This document shows positions 10,772 through 22,713 of a stretch of 64,000 bases of DNA, one piece after another. Position numbers and translations under genes: made by a program. Location: positions 4,096,019 through 4,160,018 of the forward strand of contig KL647289.1 in assembly GCA_000727475.1 (NCBI GenBank), in the 5' to 3' direction. The notes under the pieces are model-generated. The model had not been told where the DNA came from. It did not search any database and saw only the letters and a list, made by a program, of their open reading frames with translations. Positions within the stretch are counted from its first letter, which is position 1. Every line of letters starts with the position of its first letter. This DNA is from Sarcocystis neurona. Lineage: Eukaryota > Apicomplexa > Conoidasida > Eucoccidiorida > Sarcocystidae.

Positions 10772-13700
10772 CGTATACATATGTATGTATGTAGGTCGTC
10801 TGGGTTCCGGTCACACTGCCAGGTAGATATGTATGTGTGTGTATGTTGAGGGAGAGAGAGACTACGACTACGCTGTGACCATGATGCTGTGCTGGTGATG
10901 GTAGTGACAAGGGTGGCTGTGGTTGTGCTCGAGATATGTCCCGGCTGTGGGTGACGAGGTGTTGAAAAAGAGAGGACCGAGTGACTTGCGGCTGGGTGTC
11001 CCGGGACTCGTAGAGAGTCTTCACGCAGCGATTCTTCGCTCGGGTTTGCAGTGCCACTCGCAAAGAGACACACAGGCCATTTCGGTGGTAGTACTGTGGT
11101 CGTGGTAGTGCTGTGGTCGTGGTGGTGGTCGGGGTCTTGGTGGTGGTCGGCGTCGTGGCGGTGGTTGTGGTCGTGGTGGTGGTTGGGGTCCTGGTGGTGG
11201 CTGGGGTCCTGATGGTGGTTGTGGTCATGTAAGTGGTTGGGATCCTGGTAGTGGTGGTGGTGGTAGTGGTGGTCGCGGTGGTTGTGGTAGTGGTGTTGGC
11301 TGCGGGTGGTGGCGGTGAGCGAGCGCGTACGAGAAGGGGCGTTCGTTTAACTGTCGTTTTTACTGAGATGCCGCCTGCTTCGCCAAGATTTTTGCTCGTC
11401 CACTTCTTCTCGTCGCCGCATGGGCACGAGGGAGTTGACTGCCCACTCTTTTTGAGACAGTCTGCTGGGGACCACTTTTTTCCTTCACATAAGCTGGTGA
11501 AGACAGAAGTATGGTGGGTCCGTGTCTGCACAAGTGGGGGAGCACACACGTCCACAAGCAGCTTGTCGCTCCGGAAGCTTCTCGTTTTCTCAAAATGCCG
11601 TTGTTGAGGAGACTGCGGATAACCGTACTGAGGCCGGGCGATAGACTCGTCTGTGGTAAAGCAGCTGGTCGCAGCGCTGCTGGCAATGATTGAAAGGCTG
11701 CCCCAGCATCTTCTAGTGCTTTAGTTTAGTGCACGTGTAGTAGGTATGCGTGTGTGTGTCGATTGTGCTGCCGTCGGTGCTGCGGTGTATGCGCTCCTGC
11801 GTCATGGTGGCCGGATTCTCAGGACCAGCTACTGCAGGAGACGGCGCTTTTCGTGCTTGAGTTGCTGGTGCGGCTGTTATCGTCGAGTAATGTTCTGCCG
11901 GAGCACCGGGAGGAACTGCTGGCTGCGGTAGCTGCTCTCTTCGCTGCTGTCCCACCTCTGTTTTTGCTGGATATCTTCCTCGCATTTGACTGCTGCGTCG
12001 AGGAGAAGGACGTGCTGCTGCCGCTCCTCGAGGCCCTGTGCAAAGTCGCTGCTCCCGAGGCGCCCTCTGCTCCACGTAGGCCACAGCACCGCCGCCGTCA
12101 TCCCGCGCGTGGCTGACGGATAGCAGCAACGGTGCACGCGCAGGAGTCACCGGAGCACCCCAGCAGCAGCAGCGTCAACAGCAGCAGCAGCGGTCAGAAA
12201 CCACAGACGCAGGAAGGTTGAGCTAGCGACACAGGTGCTGTGGGGGAGGCAGAAGTGAGAAACGCTTCCCTTCTTGTGTTCACCATACGAAAGATACAAA
12301 CGGCTTTTTCGCGCACCGGGCGGAATGTACGTCTTCCCGTCTCTCTGACTTCCCTCCTAGACGTAAACGTATATATTCGCACGTACGTCTGTAGTGACCT
12401 CTTTACGTGTGTGTTTGCTGGTGTTGCTTGCGCTCTTCTCATGATGAGGGATGCCGTGGTTTACGGCTGAGCGCTCTCTACACATGCAAACGTATGCGAG
12501 CGGGTCTGTGTGTGCCTCCTCGTTGGGGCGTGGGCTCAGCGAACTTCAGGCCACCGCGTTTCCGTGCCATGTTCCTGGGCACACAGACGCTGTGCGAAGG
12601 GGGAGAGATATGCATGCCTGCGTGTATTTTTGACGTAGGTATGGACACTTCTTTTTGTCTTAGTGGGGATACGGCGCGTGGTGCTCGCCACGACGACGTT
12701 TGCTGTTCAACGCAGGTGCACACAGACGCACTTTTCCTGTATCGAGGTAGAGGGCAAGACAGATGGGTAGAAGGATATTAGAGAGATAGGCAGACGGACA
12801 GAGAGGTGGATAGATAGACGGCTAGAAGGGTAGACAGAAGGCAGGTCACTACGTAGCGGGACAGGGCGACAAAGCTAAACATACGTGCAGGACGCACGTA
12901 CCTGCAGCAACGCAAAAGGACTCGATATTTCTGCGTACCCAGGAGTACTTTTGTGTTGGCGACACGACAAGACTTGCATACGCAGTCGCATTCTAGCGTT
13001 CTTCACATTCGAATGTAGGGGCGGGGTGGGGAGGGGCGGATCCTTTGCCGTTGCACTTTGCGGCCGTGGGGGCTTCCTGCGCTGTGGTGGAAGCTGCCGG
13101 GGTGTCCACCACTGCTGCATGCGCTGCGAGTCCGCCGCCTTCGTGTTTCTCGTCGTGAACGTCCACGGGAGAAAAGAGCCCTCCTCTTCTAGGTAGCCGA
13201 AGACTATAGTTGGAGGTCGTTCACCGGGTGTCTGAACGGTCTCAGGCGTATGTGGTGAGGCTGAAGACGGCGAACGTCAGATACCTACGTACACACACAC
13301 ACACATACAGAATTCAAAGTGGTTATTCTCGAGTACGTGGGGGACGGGGGGATAGGAGGAGTATATACATATATGTAGCGTATTGGTCAGACACCCGTTC
13401 ACACAGGTCAAAGGTTTTCAGTACTGACCCCCGTCTGTATGTGAGTCTGAGTAATATACATATATATATATACATGCATCCTATTATGTATAAATATACA
13501 CGTAGGTATATATGTATATGTGCATACATGTACGCACCTGTGTATATGTACACATACATATGCATACGTATATTTATATATATATATATATACACACATA
13601 TTTATATATATATGAATACGCAGATATATATATATATGTATATATATGTATATCAAGAAGTCTGAGTCTTTCTGGTCTGTTGTTTCTTTAGTTGGCGCAG

Positions 13701-16700
13701 GTGCGGATGCCGTGGAGCAGCTGCGACTGCGACATGCAGCGCTGCGGGCCTTGGAGGCGTTTTTTCGGGCTCTGCAGCAGTGGGTGTGCCAGACAGATAA
13801 TATTCAAGCGGCAGCAGCACGAAAGCTGCAGCAGCAGCAGCTACAGCAGGAGCAGCTGCAGCAGGAGCAGCTCGATGACAAGCGACGCCACCATATGCAG
13901 GGTCTTCGCTGGCGAGGGTGGAAGCCCCCTGCTGGAAGTTCCGGCAGCAGCGGCAGCAGGAGCAACAGCAGGGGGAATACGAGCACCAACAGGGGGAGCA
14001 ACAGCAGCAGCGGCGGGACTAGTGCAGGTAGTGTGGGGGGAGTGCCGTTCATGGGTAAGATTCTTTGTCAGCAGCAACAGCAGACGTACTCGACCAGCAG
14101 GGGAGCAGCAGAGAAAGGTAGTCAGATTCACCAGCGGGAACAGCAGGTGCTGCGAAGAGGGATGAAAACCAACAGCAGCAGCAAAGGGAGCGTCCTGTCG
14201 TATGCCGGTGAGCAAGAGGAGGAAGACCAACTGCCGCAGCGGCAGGACGGTGCCTCTCACAGCAACAAAGGCGCCGTCGTTGCAACTCCGCAGCAGCACG
14301 CAAAATTGCCACAACAGCAGGAGACCCACACCCAAGAGCCGCTGGTCGACCAGGTCCAGGTCGTTGAACAGAGCGGTGTGGAGCAGCAGGCGAAGGAGGA
14401 AAAGGCCAGTGTGAGTGCGCCGGAGAGAGCACGCAGTAGCAGTAGGAGGAGGAGGAGCCGCGGCAGCCGCGAATTCGTTGAGGAAGAAGAAAAGGCGGCG
14501 AGGGAAGGGCGCGGGGTGTTAGAACGGGTGGAGCGTGTGGTGCAGCAGCGAGCCCGGAAGAACAGGCTGCGGGAGGGAGTCTTGCTGTTCAATACCTCGC
14601 CGGCACGCGGCTTGTTGCTGCTGCAGCAGCAGCAGCTGGTCGGGTGCGATGCGGCGAGTGTTGCAGCGTTTCTGCTGCAGCAGGAGGGTCTCAGTCCCGC
14701 GAAGAAAGGGGACTACTTGAGCGAGGACAAGCCATTCAACCGGCAGGTATTACGTGCTGTCGTTGCTGCTGCTGATTTCAAAGGCATGGAGATCGACGCC
14801 GCGTTGCGGGCCTTCTTGCAGCTCTTCCGTCTGCCCGGAGAGGCTCAGAAGATAGACCGACTCGTGGAAACGTTTGCAGAAAAGTTCTATGCGGACTACT
14901 GCGCTGTCTACAACAGCGACAAGCGTAGCGGCAGCAGTAGTAGCAGCAGCAGTAGCGGAAGCAGCAATAGCAGCAGCATTAGGAAGAGCGCTGGGACTCC
15001 AGACGTCTCCGCTAAGGAAGATAAAAGGAAGAATGGCAGGCACCACACCTCCCGCAGTTCGCACGGGAAAGGTCTTCAGGGTTCGACAGCTGTAACGGAT
15101 CACGTGGAGGACGACGCAGTTGCAAAGACAAATCCATTTTCTCCGTTTTCCTCCCCATCGTCTGTAAGGTCTGCTTCATCACCTTCCTCTTCTTTGCCGG
15201 GGACGCGTATCTCTGAAGCGGCTGCGCAGCAGCAGGAGGGGGAGGCCGCGGTCGCAGCAGCAGAGGGCGTGCAGCAGAAAGACGACGAGGAGGGACACCA
15301 GCAGCCGCTGTATGCATGCGCCGATTGCTGTTACGTGCTCGCCTTCTCTCTGATAATGCTTCACACAGACGCTCACAGTAGAGAAGTGAAGCCGCAACAC
15401 AAGATGAGCAAGGCTGCGTTCGTACGGAACAACCGTGGGATCAACGCAGGAGGGGACGTGGATCATGCGTATCTAGAGCTGCTCTACGACCGCATAGTCG
15501 CCGAGGAGTGGACGCTGAACGAGGAAGAGCCTCCGCTGGGGAGGACTGGCTGTTTCCTGACCGCCGGCACAGCCAATATCCCCGCGTACGCGAACAAACA
15601 GTTGCAGGTGGCGCAGCCTCCGGGGGCAGAGAACACTTCTCTGCAGCAGCAGGACGAGACGAGGGGCAAGGCGGAGCAGCAGCAGCCGTGCACAGGGAGA
15701 GGAGAAGCGGACAAGAGCGGGGAACTGCAGCAGCAGGCGACGGACAAGGAGGGTCAGCAGCAGCGGCAGCACGGGAGGGGGAAACGAGAGGCTGTCGCAG
15801 ACGGCAGCAGCGGCGTCATACAAGGCAGCAGCAACAGCGGCGCTAGTTTCGTTGAGAGAAGTGGTGCTTCTGCTGCTGCTGCTGGTGCTGAAGCTTCTGG
15901 CAGCAGTGCCGGCAGCGGCGACTCTCCCCGCGCAGACAAGTTCTTTAGCAACAGCAACGATGCGGATAGCAGCAGCTGGAGCAGCAGCAGTAGCTGCGGT
16001 AGCGGCTTGTCGTCAGTAGACATGTGGCGTTCGCTGCAGGCGGCAGCCGCGGCAGGCACCGAAGACGTGGGTCGATGGAACGAGGTGTGGGGTGGGAGCG
16101 CGTCAACGGCAGGGAAGCAGCTGCTGCTGGTGGATCCGCAAAAACTCGTCGAACGCAGCTCCAAGCTGCTGCTGCAGCAGGTGGGAGCAAACAAACGCAA
16201 GCCGCAACACCATCGCCTCCTGCGCCAGCAGCCTGCAGCTTCCTTCTGCTCTCCTGTCTTCAGCGGAAGTCTCGCTTCTCCTCTTCCTTCAACCCACAGC
16301 GCTTCTGCTGCCGCGTTCGCGGGGACTGCAGCTCCTGCCGCAGACGCGGCTGACGGTCCTGCTGCTGTTGCCGCTGTCGCGTTCGACGGCGGCGCCGCAC
16401 ACAGCTCTTCTGCCGCTGCTGCAGCAGCGCTACCTCCGGGCGATTCCGACCCAGTGCGAGCATCTGGGACGGCTGCTCCGCGCGACAGCGGTTCCTCAAA
16501 CGTTCGCAGTGCTCCTGCAGGTCCTGCTGCTGGCGCTTCTGCTGGGGGTCCCCTGCCGCAGCGGAATACCACCGCAGCTACATGTGAGGAGGCGACTGTT
16601 GCTACAGCAGAGGAGCTGCTGGAGTACGTTCACTTTATGTTAGACTTGACAGCGCGGCCGGTGCTGGCAGCATTTGCGTGGGCGTTGGCAGGAGAAAGCG

Positions 16701-19700
16701 ACGAGGAGGAGCAGCAGCAGAACAGCAGTAGCCGAGGCGCAGCAGGCGCACCAGGTAAGGAGCAAGAGAAGGTGGCCGTTGCTGCTGTCGCTGCTTCGGG
16801 ATTGCTGCTGGGAGCGAAGCTGTGTATGCGCTTCCGCTTGACGTCTGAACGAAACGCCGTCCTGGCTGCACTCAGCGAAGCCGCGCAGCTGCAGCAAGTT
16901 GCCAAGAAACTTTTCCGCTACAGAGAATGGATCAGCATTCGTCTGCTGCTGCGCCTGGGGCTGGAGAACGGTGACGCCCTCGAGGAAGCCTGGGTTCCGG
17001 TCCTGCAGTGCGTCAGCAAACTAGATTTTCTGCTCAGCGTCGCCCATGACCAGCTGCAGCGACAGAGAGAGCAGCAGCAGCGAGAGTTGCAGCAGCAGCG
17101 CGAACAGCAGCAGCGCGAACAGCAGCAGCGAGAGCTGCAGCAGTGGCGAGAACAGCAACAGCGGGACCTGCAGCAGCAGCGCAAGCAGGAGGTGCGAGAG
17201 AAGCAGCGACATCACGGGGAACAACAGCAGCGGCAGCAGGACGCAGAGCTGCAGCAGCACAGGCGGGAGCAACCGCTGCAGCAGCAGCAAAAGCAGCATC
17301 CGGTGCAAGGGGCCATTGAGCAGAACTCGATGGCGTCTGCGGTGCAGGCGAGACCTGCATTCACAGGCGAGGGCACACAGAAGCAGGCGGCCTCTGGTGC
17401 TGTTGCCGCGATGCCTCGTAGTAACCTGGCTGCGGCACGAATGAAGAGAGACGTTTTGCTGGTTTCCTCTGCCGCTGCAGCTAAGAGCGGTAGCACAGCA
17501 GGAGCACCACCTTCACGCCAGTCGTTTTTCACTAGCGAGTCACGCTGGGGGGACCCCCCAGGTGGTGCAGCAGCACGCCCGAGTTCGGATTCTGCAATTG
17601 TCTATCGAACCGAGCAGCAGCAGCAGGAACAGCAGCCGGAGACGCAGCGCTCGAGGATCGATACCGGCTCAACAAAGGGACCGGGCAAAGGCAGCGCAGC
17701 GCAGGGATCTGAACAGCAGGAGAGCGGAGGCGGCAGCAGCAGCGTCTGGGGCGCGCTGATGAACTCTTCATGGCTGGGGGGTGGAAGCAGCAGCGGCAGC
17801 AGCGCCGGCGTGGCAGGGGCCGTGGAGCAGCAGCGTCGGTATGTATCTCTGCGTGGTGGGGAGAAAGCTGGACACAGCGGCAGCAGCAGCACCGTCGCGG
17901 TTGCTGCAGTATCTGGCGATGCGAAAGGCCCAGCAGGGGCTATGCCTGCCAGTAGAACGCACAGTTCGCTATTCCTGACCGAAGCGCTGCTCTGCAATGC
18001 TGCAGCAGTGGCACACGAAATCGACGTGAGTGTGCTGGATTTGCTGTTCAACAGAAGCCGCATGCTGCCGCCAGCAGCGATCATCTTTTTCGTCAAGAGC
18101 CTCTGCGTCGTGTCGCGTGAGGAACTCGGCATCCACCGCGGCGAGCCGGCCGTCTCCCCGTCTCCGGGCAGCAGCAGCAGCGGCGGAAGCAGTAGCAGCC
18201 CTCCAACCGGCGGGGCGACCGGCAGCGGCAGTAGCAGTAGGGCGGGCGTCTTCTTCCTGTGGCCGCTGAGTCGCGAACATTTTGGCTTTGTCGCCGACTG
18301 GGCTGCAGCAGCAACATCTTCAGACGCCTCTGCTGCTGCTGGAGGAGGAGGAGGAGGAGCGGTCGCGGAAGGAGGAAACGCAGAGGATAGGACCGCGGGC
18401 GGTGAGCAAGGCGCGTTGCTACTACCACCGCGCACGTACAGCCTGCAGAAACTGGTAGAGGTGGCCCACTTCAATATGGACAGAATTCGCTTTGTGTGGA
18501 GCAAGCTCTGGCAAGTGCTGCGGGAGCATTTTGCCGAGGCGTGTCTCCACCCCGCGGCTCCCGTGCGCCTCTACGCCATGGACTCCCTGCGGCAGCTCAC
18601 CGTCAAGTTCCTCGAAAAGGACGAGCTTGCAGACTTCACCTTTCAGTCCGAGTTTCTCAAGCCCTTCCTTGTAAGAGACACCATCCTCACCTGAACACAC
18701 AGACACGCTGGCCAACACGTGTGTGTCCTTCGACGTCCTCGCAGTTTTACGCCGGCCCATCCACGCGTGTCTCTTCTCTGCGTCTCTCTCCGTCTGTCGC
18801 TCCCTTCGTCGTCTCCGGCGACTCGTCTCTCTGCCCTCCTGCTGCCTGTCAGCGAGTCTCCACCGCCGACATTCCGTTTCCTCGAGGCGCTTCTTTGTGT
18901 GACGCTGGGTCCCCGTCTCTGTCTCTAGCGGCCCACACACTTGTCTGTCTGTCTGCCTGTGTGTGTGTGTGTCTTGCAGTCTGCTTCTCTGTCCTTGTCC
19001 GTCTGTCCGTCTCGTCTCCTCTCTGTGTCTGTGTGTCTACCTGAGTGAGTCTCCGTGTGTATCTATACGAATGTGTCTGCCTCGGTACCTGCGTCCGCAT
19101 GACTGTCCATCTCTCCGCGTCCATCCGTGTCCGTCCCTGCCTCTTCCGTGTGGGTCACTTCCTCTCCTGCTCCCTCCGAGTGCGTGCTTTTCCACCTCTT
19201 TTCCTGTGTCGATTTGTCTTTGTCTCGGCCTCTGTCTATCTGTCCCTATCTATCTGTGTATCTGTGCGAATCGCCGCCGCTGTTTTCCGCTGTCTTGCTG
19301 TCGGTCTCTTCGTGTGTCTGTCTGTCAGTCTCTATCTACCCGTGTCTGGCTGTCAGCATCTGTGCCCCTCTGTCTCGCCGTTCCCGTCCTTGTATATCCA
19401 TCTTCCTGTGTCCGCGTGCGTATATCTCTGTATCTCGGTCTCTTAAATTCCCCTCCGTCTGTCTCTGCATTCGTGTCTCCCTTCGGGTCTCCGTCTCCCC
19501 TTTCCTCTTGGCTTCCATGTCTGTGTGCCCGGTCCCCTACCTGTATGTGTCTCCCGCAGTATCTGTTTCTGTCTCGCTTTCTCAGGCCAGCTGTCTCGAT
19601 CGTTCTCTCCACGCTTCTCTATATGTTTTGTCTCAGCCTTTCTGTTCGTCTGTGTACTTTTCTTGCTGCCGTTTTCTCTGCCTGTGCAGCAACTCGCCTC

Positions 19701-22671
19701 TCTGCTTGCATCTCTCGCCGCTGTGTGCGTCCTCGTCCGTCAGTGTATACGTGGAAGACGCAGAAACCGGAGGTCGCGTTGTCTTCGCGCGTGGACTACA
19801 TTTTCGTCTTTTTCGTCTTCTTCTTGCTCACCCTCGTCTTCTTCGTGTGTTGCTCTTTGAGGCCGCCAGGACTGCCACAGAATCCTGCCGCTCTGTGCTG
19901 GGCTGCGGTTGTCTGCCTTTCTTGCCTGCGCGGTCTGTGGGGTTGCTGCAGGCGCTGATGGTTCATCCGCAGACGGGAGAGGATTTGAAAGAGTTTATCC
20001 TCCACATACTGCTTAATTTAATACAAGTAAGTCAGCGTCTCTTGAGACACTGCTGCTGCAGTGGTACACCAACTCTCTGATGCACGAGTACGTACCGAGT
20101 CGTGCACACACAGACACACGCCATTCAGTTCCTCGTGTTTTCTCTTCTGCTTTGCCGTCTCCATGTTCCCCTCTTTTAGTCCTACTTATTCACGTGTTTC
20201 TTCTTCTCCTCCTGCGTCCCAAAACCGCGTCGTTCTGTCCTTCCGTATCCCTCTCCATCGTCCTTCCTTTCATCTCCCCGTGCGCAGTTCCGCATCCCTC
20301 CCCGCGTCGTAGATACGTGTGTTGGGAGGAGGTCGGTGCAAGTTCGGCGGTGTGTGAGACAGGAGGCTCTTCTGTATTTGTTGCGTGGGCGGCCGACGTG
20401 GCAGCAGCAGCAACAGCAAGAGAAAATCCCCAGCAGCAGGCGCATCGCCTGCAGTAGCGTTGTGTGGGATGTGCGCAGCGGGGCAACAAAGCAAGAGACC
20501 GGCTCTCCTGCAACGCTGCACTGCGTAGCAATCACGTGGTTTACAGCTTGCGGCAGCGTCTTGCCTCTTCTCGCTCCATCCGTCTGTGGCACCAACAGCA
20601 GTGCCCCAAAATCTACCGGGAGTGAGACAGCCTGCGTGCTTCCGTCGAAATACGTACGTGCCTTCTGCATTAGACACGTAGGAAGTCTACAAGCGCCACA
20701 GGTGTGGGGCTCGCTACTTCATCGAAGCCTTCTCACACCGCCTTCCCTGCAACGGAGGCCCTCGCGGGAAGTGCAGAAGTCAAAGGTGCGTGTGCACGTC
20801 TGAATACATCTGCGTCGGCCTCGCACTCGGCCGCGGATGGGCGCCCTCCTCCTCTCTACCCTCTGTACGGCAGGGCGTGGTTAATGCGCCTATCAAAAAG
20901 GCGGCTCTGAGGCACCGATACCCCTTCTACGCGTCTCTAAACTGCTTCGTGCGAAATTCGTGTACACACACGCCTGCACCTCTATTTTTATCTGTGGTAT
21001 GCGTTCCTCTCGCTCACAGTCCAAATATGCACATATATGTGTATATGTCTCTGTCTTCTCCTCTCCGTCTGTCTCTGTCTCTCTTTATATATATACACGT
21101 ATATATATGTATGTGGTATGTGCGTACGTATTGGGCATGGTGGTTGTATGATTCGAGGATGCTACAGTACGCAGTGGCTGTCGAGTGCCAGCCCGATGTC
21201 ATCTGTTCTTTGCTGCTGCTCGTGTTATAGCTGGTGTTGATGTGCTGCCTGTGTGCTGTGCTACTGCTGCTGCTGGGCGGGTGGTCCTGGACGCGTTGGT
21301 GCTGCTGCAGTGCCATTCGGCGAACATCAGGTCGGGCTGGCGCACTGTGCTGCAGACGCTGTTTGCCTCGGTGCAGAATTTCGTGTCGCTGGCGTCTGCT
21401 GCCGCCGCTGCTGTTGCTGCTGCTGGGGACGCTGCTGCCGCCGCCGCTGCTCTCCGCGCCCATCGTCCCGACGTCCTGCTGCGTCGCATGCGTCTTGCCT
21501 TCGAGGTACTGTCGCGGCACCCGTCTGCCGGTGATGTCTATACCGGCGAAATCTTTCATGAGGTTTTCCAGAGACAGTGAGCGCTCCCTGACACCAACGT
21601 ATCAGAAAAAGTCGTGCCTTCGTGTCTGCAACATGGGAGAAGCAGCAGCAATCTGCTTGCGTCGCATCCTCCTCGGCGACCCCAGCAGCCACTGTCGTCC
21701 CCTCTGAGGCAGGGCACATCCTCCGTTTCTCCTGCGCAGGAGCAGCACACCGTACGACGAACGTCTCCCCGTCTACCTGCACCCCCTGCTCACTATTTGT
21801 ACACGCATTTCTGTACACGCACACGAGTAAAAACTCGATAGATGCGCCCGTGTCTTCGTGTCTCACGACGGGCCTGTCGCTTGCTGCCTTTCCAGCCTTG
21901 GGCCGCCAGGCTGTTTTCACTTGTGCGCGACTCTATATCTACTTGCACCTGCCGCCGCGAGGACGGCCCCTCTTCATGCACCCTGCGTCCCACCCCGTGT
22001 GATCTGCCGGTTAAAACCGTAGTACTGACCCAACCTGCGCGGTAGTCATGCCACGAAGAAACCCGGACTACGACGAGTGCCTTTCTTATATCTGAATCAA
22101 TAAGAATCGGTGACCCAACGCAAGAGACTCGTAGTACACAGACTTGTAGGAGACTGCAGCGCGCCACAGAGAAGAGGAATACGAAGCAGGAGCAGCACCT
22201 CCGTCGGACTGCCTTTGCTGCAGCCCCGGTGGTGGCCGTAGACGGCAGCGTTCTCCCGTGCTCCTGAGAGTTGGCAGGCAGCTGCAGAAATCCCAGCCGT
22301 CCACACCCTCGCGTCAGCTCCGCAGCCACCGTGTGTCTAACTGTCCGCATACGTCGACGTAGACGCATATCTATGTACAGGTGCAGACAGCGAGGAGGAT
22401 ACTAAGAGAACTTCTCTTTCCGCTTCCGTTTCCAGGTGGGTAGAGACGCGAGCGTATCTCAACGGACACGGAAGACGTATATATACATAAGTGTGTATGT
22501 ATGTCTGCGTATGTATATCTGCAAAAGAATATTTTGAAGACGCATATATACATACGTATACGTGTATATATATATGTATAGGTGACGTATGAATATATAA
22601 ATTTACGTAGATGGAGGTATACGTGTCCACACACGTGTATGGACATACATCTAAATATTAAAGTGTATACA

Positions 22672-22713
<42 letters not shown>

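Noticed and set aside
10659..11555. 298-codon Thr-rich open frame on the minus strand
   Set aside because: It is the complement of the GGT repeat plus (TA)n tracts inside intron 2; no homology and no varied composition.
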